From NCBI RefSeq assembly GCF_030272615.1, contig NC_081413.1, positions 331,759,302 to 331,823,301 of the forward strand: a stretch of DNA of 64,000 bases. Reading direction: 5' to 3'. Numbering within the stretch: the first letter of the stretch is position 1; every line of letters begins with the position of its first letter. Under the pieces are notes generated by a model, which saw nothing but the letters and a program-made list of their open reading frames with translations, ran no database searches and was not told the DNA's origin. Positions 54,871-64,000 of the stretch are shown piece by piece. The DNA is from Cryptomeria japonica (Eukaryota > Streptophyta > Pinopsida > Cupressales > Cupressaceae). The position numbers and the translations under genes are program-made.

Positions 54871-56050
54871 CTCTTTCGGGGGGGTTTGGTTTTTTGGCCT
54901 TATCTTGGGCATACGAAGTTGTTTTTTTGAAAACAAATAGGCGTCGGAAAGCTGGTTCCAAGCCAGACCTTGTCATGTTGGTAATTTTTTCCAATTTTTC
55001 TGTTTGACTATGTTTTTTTCCAGTCAAAGTGAGGTCTCTTTTTTGCACTCCAGGGGACGTAGAATGAGCATCCGAACTCCATTTTTCAAAAAGTTTATAT
55101 TTTTGGAAAGCATGTGCTGTGTACTTTCCAGCCATATGAGTTTTATTTCCATATTCTTCTCCATGCATATTTTATTTAGTTTTTTGCTTTTCAGCACTCT
55201 AGTGGATATCGTGGTTGTTTCAGGTCCTGGGATCTCTTCTTTGAGTAGGATGTCTCTATTTTGGTTCTCGTTTCTATTTCAAGTCTTCTTATCATTGTAG
55301 CATTGTATTTATGCAAACACACTGAGATAAAGTGCCATCATGCATTGTTTACTTAGAATCTTGCACATCTTGTGCCTTGTTGTACATGCACTATTGATAA
55401 AGTGCCATGAGGGGGTTGATGTTTGCCTGTTGTTTGCCATCTTCCTTTTTCCAGTGAGTGTTCCTTCCATGACATTCACCTCATGATGTGTGTCAAGTGA
55501 GTGTTCCTTCCATGACACCATATACTTGTCTCAGCACCTTTGATGTTCTTGGTTATTTGTCATGCAGTTCTTCTTGGCTGTCCTTTTTTAGTGTTTCTAT
55601 CTCTCTCCCTCTTCAGCATTATGGGGAGGTTTGTCCTATTGGTTCTAATGCTTTCATAGTTCGATTGATCAGCTCTTCAGGCTTTGGTGTTTTCATGCCA
55701 TCTGTATATTTCAGTTGTTTTGCCTTGTTTGCCTTCTGATTTGAGTAGTGTCATTTGAGGGCACTCATATAGATCATAGTCTTCTCTACTTGGTCAGGTT
55801 CTATTTTAGTGGAGGTTCTTTAGTGCAACAGTTATTATTCGATAGAGTTTGCAGGTTCTTCATGCTTCAGTGGTATTCTTTTCCATCTCTTTTTGGAGTA
55901 GAGTTTTGTTCCCATGTGGTTTTCTCTATTTATCCAGTTCATAGAGATTTTATTGTATTTGGGTACCTGATCAGGCCTTGTTGTCGGGACACATCTTTAT
56001 TGCTTTCAGTAGATGTTCTAGGTTTTAGCTTCTCCCTAAGTCTAGCTTAA
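54871..56050 (+). other. Rear internal region of E3
   Basis: T-rich, with a local direct duplication 'agtgagtgttccttccatgaca' at about 55453 and 55497. The frames 55488-55739 and 55748-56050 are T-rich hydrophobic readings without motifs. It ends in the PPT CTTAAGGGGGGG (56046-56057). Confidence 0.6.
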
Positions 56051-56057
56051 GGGGGGG

Positions 56058-56436
56058 TGTTAGAGTATTCGGGTATTTACTTGATTAATTAAATAATATT
56101 TGTTTAGTTATTTAAGTTCCCTTTATCTCTTTTACACTTAAGCTAACTTTAGGTGCATAATAATTAATTCTTTTATTAATTATTATGTGCAAACCTAGGT
56201 TTTCCCTTTTAGGGTTTCTTGACCTATTAAAGGTTGAGTTCATTCTTTTCTTTGTAAGGAAGATTATTATTGACAATACATTTTTGGAGATTATCGAGCT
56301 CTCATCTTTTGGAGCATATTTTTCTTGTGTTTTTGTTCCTTCTGTGATTTTCTTCCTTGCTTCTCCTTGTAACAGGGTTTTCAACTTGCAGAGATCATTT
56401 GGGCTCCTGTGGTGTTGTATTTTCTCAACTCCAATA
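56058..56436 (+). repeat. 3' LTR of E3
   Basis: TGTTAGAGTATTC...CAACTCCAATA, the same length as the 5' copy, followed by TTTGA. Confidence 0.93.
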
Positions 56437-56441
56437 TTTGA

Positions 56442-57540
56442 ATGCACCAGAAAGATGTGCAAGCATTTGACACTTTGACAACTTTAGAGCCAATATGCTT
56501 GATTCAAAACTAACATCCTTGACACACTTTTAGGCCTCTTGCAAGTTGATAGTTCATATCGCCCATATGAAATTTAAATATTTTAAAAAACAACATTGAC
56601 AAGGGTATCTTCACATCATATACATGTTATTGATAAATGAACTACTTGAATCTTATTATTTGTGAATTCCTTCTGACAATATTGCAATGGGTAAACATAT
56701 TGTGGTTGAATGCAAGCAACCAACATGTTTTATAGAATTTAAACATTTTTCCTCTCAAGTATGAAAGGCTAGTCTGTTTCAATTTTAATAGCATTTGTAT
56801 AATATATTTACTATTCACACATGTATTGTGCTCATGCATATCAGAATATATTTTTTGAATGTTTGTTAAAACATTACAATCCTCATATATTGTGCATATG
56901 AATTAAATGTTAGGACATAGATAACAACCTCTAGTACAAAATCTTAAACCGAATATTTCTTCCACTACACCTATACAACAACTTCAAACTTCTCGATAGG
57001 AACTTGATGCATTGTGTCTCTTGTATTTATTTGTTTTTCTATTGGCTAATGTAGACGTATAATTTCATTTTTTTTAAGTGTCTTCAATCATAGATAAAGT
57101 GAGGAAAATATTAAATACAATTTCTAATCGCTTGCACATATTAAATATTATTTTTGACTATTATAGCTGAAGCCAAGTGCTAGATTTTTCATTGAGAATA
57201 GTGCAGAGTAATTGTATTGAATGCATATTTCACTCCAGCCTTCAATAAATAGTCTATTGTGAGCTTAAGTTTGCTTGTGCATTATCTGTTTTTGCACATT
57301 CTTAGAGATTTTAGGGGGCATATTAGACAAACTTCCACATAGATTTCTCAACGTCGAAACCTTGATGAGTATGAGAAAGTTTTCTTAGTCATATCTTGCA
57401 TCTTTTGTATTGGCTACTGTGGCTCTGTCCTTGAAAACCATTATGATCATTTTTGTACAATCTCTTTAGTGTTATTTTTTTCGTCTAAAACTATATTGTT
57501 GCAAATAGGCGATACTTAAAGCGATTATTTTCCCTTTAAA
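56442..57540. other. Unrecognised AT-rich DNA
   Basis: No gene is seen. This continues the sequence that E3 interrupted. Confidence 0.4.
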
Positions 57541-58600
57541 ATAAGGTTGATTTAACCCCGTTAGGATTTTCAAGTAAAATATGTTGGATAATATATTCTA
57601 ACATGGTTCAAATTTATAATTTATTAGTTAAGCTCTCCATTTGACATTTGTGCAGGTTGAAACCACCACTTGATTTCACATGTTGGTCTCAAATTATAGC
57701 TAGCCATAGAATATTCAAAATCTACCTTAATTTGTGTTAATTTTCTTGATAATATTTTATCTTAAATTTTATGCTTATCATTTTCAAGGAATTTATAATT
57801 TAGTTACTAATATGATAGAAATATTTCCATCTTTTAGCTATTTTGCAACTATTTTATGTATTAGAGAACTTTACTTTCTATTCATATTAATCTTTTTAAA
57901 TCTCCCTAAATTTGTCTTTATTTTTTGGATAATATCTCTATCTAAAATTTTATATTTAGATGTTCTCATCTATAGTGTATTAGTGTTTTGGATTTTTTCT
58001 TTTTTTATACAACACACTCGATACCATATGGCTTGACAATTTAAGGGTATGCATTTAAGCATAGCCTATGTTCACAAAGTTTTTTAAACTTAATTTAGCA
58101 ATTAGTTTCTAAAATTATTTATTTTAGATTTTTCTTTGGCTGGTTTGTTATCGGGGAAGGACACTTAGAAGATGGGACGATTTAACCCATTAGAGTTTTT
58201 AGGTAAAATATGTTGGATAATATCTTCTAACTCACCGAAAATTAGGAATTTATTAAATATCTCTAGATGACATTTGTACATGTTGAAACCACTACTTGAT
58301 TTCACATTTTTGGTCTCAAATTATAGCTACTCGGAAAATCTTCAAAATTTCCCTTAATTTGTTCTTATTTTCTAGATAATATTTTCATCTTAAATTTTAT
58401 ATTTATCATTTTATAGGTATTTGTAATTTAGTTACATATATGATAGAAATATCTACATCTTTTTGCTATTTTGCAATTATACTCTATATGAGAGGGATTT
58501 TTATGTAGTTCATATTAATCTTTGAAATCTCCAAAAAAATGTGTTTATTTTTTGGATAGAATTTATATCTTAAATTTTATATTTAGACATTCCCAACAGT
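57541..58600 (+). repeat. Diverged direct repeat, two units about 627 bases apart
   Basis: Unit 1 (about 57541-57970) and unit 2 (about 58168-58597) share long blocks such as 'aaaatatgttggataatat', 'gttgaaaccac.acttgatttcaca' and 'tctcaaattatagcta', and 'cttaaattttata'. This looks like an old tandem duplication of an AT-rich segment. The open frame 57734-58036 lies in unit 1 but is stop-interrupted in unit 2. Confidence 0.75.
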
Positions 58601-59929
58601 TGAGCATACAAAAATGTACAAGTGCAATGTTTAATGCACTTAAATAGAGTATTTTTGTAGTGTAGTGTTCGATTATGTTGTTTAATTTTTATCTACCTAT
58701 AATTAATGATTTGGTAATGGTTTACAATAGTTTACCTGTCAACAATGAGTAATTTATGTATAATAATTAAAAAAAACATATTTAAACATGTGAGTTTAGT
58801 CATTCACCTCTACTAGAATCACATGCACAAAGTTTGCATAGCAAAAGTTGTGTGGCTTTGTCTGGACAACTCTGTAAAAGCCCATCTAATGAGAATCCAA
58901 ACTTTGTGTTAGTGTTGCCATTCTTAAGTCATACTCCTTAAAAAATTAATATTCAATTGTCTCTTCTTTCACAACATTCACTTGCAAGTGAATGAAAAGA
59001 TAATTCTAAAGGGAATTGAATACAAAATCTTAGGTTTTTGAGCTTATAGTACTTTAAAATTTTATTTTTCAAACTTACAACATCTTAGAAACTTCAACTT
59101 AAAGCAAATTGAAACAATACAAACTGGTTCCAATTGATCACTTGAGGAATCACCCTACTCCTACAAATGATAGAAGCTCAACACTCTCACTATTGCACAC
59201 TTGATAAGAGGATTTCTATTGTAAAAATGTAATAAAATCAGAGAGATGGAAATTATTCCTATTTTCACTTGAAAATAATTTCAAGGATGAAGGTTTTTAT
59301 ATAAAGTGTGTTGCATGCAAGGAAACTACAACTATAGTCTATACAAAGCAAGAAGTAACACAAGTCCTTAGTACTGTCATTTAGCACAAAATGCATTTGA
59401 AGCAAACCTACAAAATGGTTGAATTCATATGAAGTATAGACATAAGTTTGGCGTACTTCATTAACAACCAATTTGTAGAATTCATCTTGCATCAACACCG
59501 AGCCATGCTTTTTGAAAACTTTATCTTGCTTCTTTTTGATACTTTGCTTCTTTCCCTTCTATTACATTATAAAAAATCTCTCTTCCAAACTACTTGAAAT
59601 TATTATTCATCTTCCATAGAAGTCTATTTGCTATAAGTGGAAAACATTCACGCACGCCACCAAGATTACAACCCAATCCATGATGGTAAAGACAACTCAT
59701 ATCCACAATAGATAATAAATTTGTTGTGGATAAGCTTCCATCCTAAATTCCTAATCACATAATGTTGTTATATCTATACCAAAAAACACTACAAATATTA
59801 AATTGGGCTCTCTTTATTAATATTGGTCATCATTGCTTATTTCAATGATATTATCTGCCATAATTGTATTCCTAAATTGGTCATAGTTATAGCCCTAGGC
59901 CATAACTACATCTCTAAATTTTCCCAAAT
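58601..59929. other. No recognisable gene
   Basis: AT-rich. The minus frame 59265-59498 has no known motif. Confidence 0.35.
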
Positions 59930-60330
59930 TACTCTCCTTAGGCCATAATTGCACTCCTAGATTGGCTAGCACGTCTACAATTTTGTTGTCATTTCTTCTT
60001 ATGTGTCTAATAATACATCTAGAATGATTGCTGGCAAATTCATTTTCCATCGACACCTAGACACTCTTCATTTTGAATATTAAGAAAATTTTACAGCCTC
60101 TCATTTATTTTGAACTACCGTCCAGATTTTGGCAATCTTTTTCATATTCATATTTAAGCTACAAAATAAATTCCTTATAAATATCAAGATAATTAGTACC
60201 AATCCCATAATTGTCATAAAAATGTTTAAAAATTGAGCAAATATGATTACTAAAGATGGCTTCCCTCCCTGCTTGCTTGGGATTGTTGTTTTCAACTCCA
60301 TTAAAATCAAATTTCATCTATCTTGGATTA
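59930..60330 (-). pseudogene. Decayed RNase H-like remnant
   Basis: On the minus strand 'KFDFNGVENNNPKQAGREAI' resembles the opening of plant RVT_3 RNase H (KiNfDGa.kgNPg.aG...v), and about 250 bases later 'CIIRHIRRNDNKIVDVLANL' resembles its end (h..R..N..AD.LAN.G). The middle is unreadable. It is most likely the C-terminus of an old minus-strand LINE. Confidence 0.45.
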
Positions 60331-60681
60331 TGATACCATTTAACTTGTTTTACTTGGTTCCTCTTTAGAACAACCCCTTTATCAGTGCTATATAGAATCA
60401 AATGTTCAGATTTTTTTTTATATATTATAGATATTTAAAAAAATTGAATTCCCAAATGGATATAGATTTCCAAGTTGTTAACCATGGTATTTTAATTCAC
60501 TAGTTAGCTATTTAAAAAAAAAAAATTGAACTCAAAATCTAACCAAAGCATAAATAAAATAAAACATGGAGCATGAAACCATGCGTAATCATCCATCGAT
60601 CATATATATAATTCTTACTAGTATAATATTTGCAAACAAACAAGTTAGCTATGCATGTTTGCATTAATAGAGTGAGATGGT
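60331..60681. other. No recognisable gene
   Basis: AT-rich with T and A tracts; nothing coding. Confidence 0.35.
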
Positions 60682-60957
60682 TGTAGATGCTAAAAATTGG
60701 TCAATGTCTGCATTCTTTATTTTAACCTAATCGTGCATATAGTCTTTATTATTCGTGCGATCTTGTCTCCTTTTCACTTCCCATTTTTTGTCCCGTTGAT
60801 ATCATTTCTCTCTATTTTGATCCTATAACATCAATTTGTCCCAAAAACTTTTTCCGATGAGGTCAATTTGCCCCCTTTTTCATCCCGCGGCTTCCTTTTT
60901 CCCATTTCTTGTCCAGAGGGCATCATTTTCTCCCAATTTCAATTTTAAAACATCATT

Positions 60958-61172
60958 TTGACCTATTTTCCTCTCCTATGGCATCACATTGGTCCAATTT
61001 CAATCCTTTGATCCGCTTTGACCACTTTGACTCGATTTGACCTAATTTTTCTATTTCGACTCAATTCTTCCCATTTTCTGTTAACACTTTCCCAATTCTT
61101 CCCAATTTCATCTAGTTTGACCTAATTTGACTTAATTTGACCAAATTAAGGCCTCCAAATGTCAGTTTGACC
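60958..61172 (+). promoter_or_regulatory. Cluster of eight W-box motifs (TTGACC/T)
   Basis: TTGAC(C/T) at 60958, 61018, 61027, 61037, 61117, 61127, 61137 and 61167, all on the plus strand, several spaced by nine or ten bases. W-boxes bind WRKY factors, which drive defence and stress genes. They lie upstream of the TATA box, where an LTR enhancer would be. Confidence 0.6.
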
Positions 61173-61799
61173 TAGTTGCACTTTTAGGTTTAATTAATTA
61201 ATTAAACACCTTATTTTACTAACAATTCTTCTAAAGTTCAATAAAACAATTTAATAATTTATTTATTTGTCCCCTTTGTCTATTAATTAAATAAGTTCAA
61301 TTTATTTAATTAAGTCATAAATGCAAATAATAAATTAATAAATTGTATTTATTAATTTATTGTATTTATATTCTTCTGAAATAAAGATTATTAATAAATT
61401 TTATTTATCAATTCATCTTTATCTACTTTTTTATGGTGAGATATTTAATAAATTTTATTTATTAATTATCTCTATTTATCCTCTCATATGAGGATATTTT
61501 CTGCCTTTTCTTAATTTTTTTAATTAATTCTTCATTTCATCCTCCTAATTTTTGAATTTGAGAAACTAATATCTTTCCTTGTTTTAATCGATTTTCAAAA
61601 ATTAGTCTTTTTTGCCAATATCTCATTTATATTAGTTTTAAATTTAAAAATGAGATATGCACATTCAAAAATAAGCTTTCTTCCATCTCTTTCGTTTTAT
61701 CTTTGTCATCCACATCCTTCCTCAAATGGCAGCTTTGTCATGCGCTCAATCAGATCCATTTGATTAATCAACAAACATTTTGATCCTAACCATCTATTG

Positions 61800-61832
61800 T
61801 CTTGAGGTTTCTATAAATTGAGACCTCGTTCT
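61800..61832 (+). promoter_or_regulatory. TATA box of the LTR
   Basis: GAGGTTTCTATAAATTGAGACCTC: TATAAAT flanked by near-complementary arms (one mismatch). It is followed within 40 bases by 'cttcattcgaatcatc', the likely transcript start zone. Confidence 0.55.
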
Positions 61833-62210
61833 TCATTCGAATCATCTAGTGTTAAGCATCCTTACTTTGTCAAATTATCTAGCAATCATCTAGTTTTAGC
61901 ATTATCATTTTGTTGAAATCACTTAAGCTTATAATCACATTTTCGAGTATCCTTGATATCATCCTTGATTTCATTTCAATAATTTCACTTGCACGGTGAG
62001 AGATACATCAAATTAAAGGAAAAAGGAAGAACAACGAAGCCATGTTGAAGGAATGCTACAGTGATATCATTTCATTTTCATGTTAGCATTTCATTTCAAT
62101 ATATTTGTTGGTTACATTAGGAGATTTTAGTGCAATTAATTAAGAGGTTTGTGATTCACTTTGATTGTGTTAATGGTTCTTGCACTCGATTTTTATGATC
62201 TACATTTGGT

Positions 62211-62224
62211 GAACCCAACTTGAA
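62211..62224 (+). other. Candidate primer binding site
   Basis: TGGTGAACCCAACT begins two bases after the LTR end. It starts with TGG, as required to pair with the tRNA CCA end, but I do not assign the tRNA. Confidence 0.5.
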
Positions 62225-62665
62225 CATGCATCCATTTTGATATCTATTTGAGTTTTTGATTGTTTGCAAGTGTCAAAAACTAAAAATCTCATCTCTCGAG
62301 TAGTTTAGGACTATAACTGCATAATTGGAGCCCAGACCTCCGTAGTTGAAGCGTCATGTTGTGTAATTAGAGCATCCTTCTATGCACTTGGGGCCAATTT
62401 CATGTGCATTTGATCAATCCTGCTACTTAATTGACCATTCTCGTTGTGCAGTTGATTAGGATAGATAATTTTCATTGTTTATTACTCACATTCAGGGCTT
62501 TCTCTAATTTTCTTTATCACATGCAGGAATTCTATTGATTAGGGTTTTCATTTACAGGTTTCTAGAAGGTCTAAAATGTGCATGCAAGGTTTTTTGATGA
62601 TTTGAATGTCTAATAATCAAATTTCTTGGTTTAAGGCTAAAATTAATCCAACAGATTGCAAATAG
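62225..62665 (+). other. 5' leader of the LTR element, non-coding
   Basis: No open frame of note. It includes phrases such as 'cataattggagcccagacctccgtagttgaagcg'. Confidence 0.45.
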
Positions 62666-63089
62666 CATAATTAGGAGGTCAATTAACCTTTCATTTTCAT
62701 TTCACAAATCTTAGATAGTATAATTAGGAGGTCAATTAACCATTCATTTTCAATTTACAACTCTCACATTGCATAATTAGGAGGTCAAAAAACCTTTCCT
62801 TTTCATTTTACAACTCTCACGTAGCATAATTAGGAGGTCAATTAACCTTTCATTTTTAGTTTACAAATATCACATAGCATAATTAGGAGGTCAATTAACC
62901 TTTTAGTTTTAGTATAAAAATTTCACATATCATAATTAGGAGGTCAATTAACTTTTTCTTTTTAGTTTAAAAATTGCACATAACATAATTAGGAGGTCAA
63001 TTAACCTTTTATTTTCAGTTTACAACTCTCGCATAGTTTAAATAGGAGGTCAATTAAACTTTAATTTCAATTCACAATCACACATATCT
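62666..63089 (+). repeat. 53-bp tandem array, eight copies
   Basis: Copies of 'cataattaggaggtcaattaacctttcatttt...' start at 62666, 62719, 62772, 62825, 62878, 62931, 62984 and about 63037: an exact 53-bp period with substitutions but no length change. Each holds GGTCAATTAACC, an imperfect palindrome. Confidence 0.93.
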
Positions 63090-64000
63090 TAATGGTGCAG
63101 GATCACCTAGGACTTAGATTATTTAGTTTTTCAATTTTGGCTTGTACTAACCCTAGCCAAGTCAGTGGTGAATAAGGATTCTAGGAGGGTCCAAGAGTTA
63201 GAGTTTTGAGTCAATGTAGGCCTAGGTTGTGTTCATACTTCTTAGGTTTGCATTTTTGTGTAAATAATGAGTTTGAGTAGGTAATTGACCTTTTTGATGG
63301 TCAAAAGTGTCAAAACTTGGTACATGCATTAGGGAGGGTTAAATTAGTATTAGGCAAGTTTTAAAAGTCATTTGTGATGACTTGGAATAGTTCTTATAGG
63401 TTAGAAAGACCAAAAGTGCGAAAATTGCAAAGTTGCAAAAAGTTGTCATGACAACTTTTGTCCTGAAATGGTTAGCGACGGAGTTAGGGATTGTTCAATT
63501 CCCTAGGATGAATCCACACATGGGAAATAAATAATAACCCTCTCTTGCATGGTTACCAAGGTTGGTGAATGTGTTTTACAAGCTTAACAATATGAAACTA
63601 CTCATTTTTCAGACTAGTTGGCAGAGTTTTGGCTTGATTTTACTCATTTTGTAATTAAAGATGGATTGAATCCATTGATATAGAAATGGATTGAGTTTAT
63701 ATTGTGTGTTATTGTGTTGTTGGTTCAATTTAGAGCTTTTTAGATACTGTTCATTAGTGTTTTCTTGCTTTAGTTTGCAAGCAACCAATTTTGGCTTGTA
63801 TATAGCAGTTTTCTTGTAAATATGGTTGCCCCATGAGTTCCACATGTGCTTCCATCACGGATTGTTGGGAAATGATGTAAAACAATTTGTATAGTGTACA
63901 TATGAAGGTAAAAGTTCTAGAGAAGAGCTTTGATATGACTGTCACCTTATTCTAGGCGAGTCCAGGAGCAACCCGACTAGAGGAAATAAGGTGAAAATGA
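63090..64000 (+). other. Internal region of the LTR element, no ORF recognised
   Basis: Non-coding to the window edge. The minus frames at 63609-63945 carry no motif. gag may begin beyond the window. Confidence 0.4.

Larger units (their letters stand above)
53548..56436 (+). mobile_element. E3: non-autonomous LTR retrotransposon with GC-rich core
   Basis: Two 379-base LTRs, perfect TTTGA duplications (53543-53547, 56437-56441), primer site at 53927 and a seven-G PPT before the 3' LTR. The interior of about 2.1 kb has no gag or pol. LTRs differ at 13 positions (3.4 percent), the least of any measured pair here. Both LTRs end in ...CCAATA rather than ...CA. Confidence 0.93.
60682..62208 (+). 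repeat. 5' LTR of an element running off the window
   Basis: It starts TGTAGATGCTAAAAATTGG and ends GATCTACA; TGTAGAT and ATCTACA are perfect inverted termini. The front (60740-61190) is pyrimidine-rich with repeated TTGAC motifs, then a TTAATTAAATA-rich middle, a TATA box at about 61811-61817 and transcript-like sequence after it. Direct proof (a second LTR) is outside the window. Confidence 0.65.

Noticed and set aside
54318-55007. 229-codon Pro/Ala-rich open frame as a real gene
   Set aside because: Several overlapping frames on both strands are open in the same place, as expected from high GC; no domain and no conserved start context.
1-64000. tRNA, rRNA, CRISPR arrays, organelle insertions or an intact host gene
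   Set aside because: None seen on either strand; CRISPR is not expected in a plant nuclear sequence, and the tandem arrays found have no spacers.

Overview
This window looks like intergenic DNA from a very large, repeat-choked plant nuclear genome. It is AT-rich, with long decayed Ty1/copia and Ty3/gypsy LTR retrotransposons, plant LINEs whose ORF1 carries a DUF4283-type domain, initiator-tRNA-Met primer sites (TGGTATCAGAGC) and solo LTRs. I see no intact host gene, tRNA or rRNA. A gymnosperm or similar giant-genome seed plant is my best guess (inference). Almost every coding trace is a pseudogene.

Layout. 1-1357: 3' end and LTR of a copia element. 1358-14438: old LTR-like segments, a LINE remnant (DUF4283 joined to RNase H, 5485-6359), a solo LTR with perfect 5-bp duplication (8494-9277), a LINE 3' end with poly(A) (about 11420-11824) and AT-rich unrecognised DNA. 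14439-20702: a nearly complete but dead chromovirus (gypsy with gag, PR, RT, RNase H, IN and a C-terminal chromodomain) between two LTRs. 20778-22380: plus-strand LINE fragment. 22389-22531: inverted ATGT/ACAT microsatellite. 22532 to about 51990: one minus-strand LINE broken open by a nest of later insertions. 51990-64000: unrecognised DNA, a small non-autonomous LTR element with a GC-rich core (53548-56436), diverged direct repeats, a possible antisense RNase H remnant, and the 5' end of another LTR element (60682 to the window end) with a W-box cluster in its LTR and a 53-bp x 8 tandem array behind it.

The nest. The minus-strand LINE (ORF1 near 51780, endonuclease near 47900, RT near 45500, C-terminal zinc-binding region split between 43819-44567 and 22545-22816) was interrupted by a minus-strand copia element C1 (22822-43818), a solo LTR (46382-47198, duplication CTTAG) and a plus-strand copia fragment (48335 to about 51180). 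C1 was itself hit by plus-strand copia C2 (35082-41868, duplication CACCT), and its left LTR was hit twice, by E1 (23087-28377, duplication GTACC/ATACC) and E2 (28433-31352, duplication TACAC). E1 contains a further solo LTR (25985-26383, duplication TGTAC).

The most notable content is in E1 and E2. Both carry intron-less-looking fragments of ordinary host genes. E2 is a 2.9-kb non-autonomous LTR retrotransposon with primer site and polypurine tract. Its interior holds a single-frame fusion of the start of a plastid-type glucose-6-phosphate isomerase with a segment of SEC23, the COPII coat protein. E1 carries a fragment of UPF3, the nonsense-mediated decay factor, later split by the solo LTR. 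So two gene-capturing elements lie 55 bp apart within one LTR. All gene assignments were made by reading translations against remembered family motifs and need a database search to confirm.
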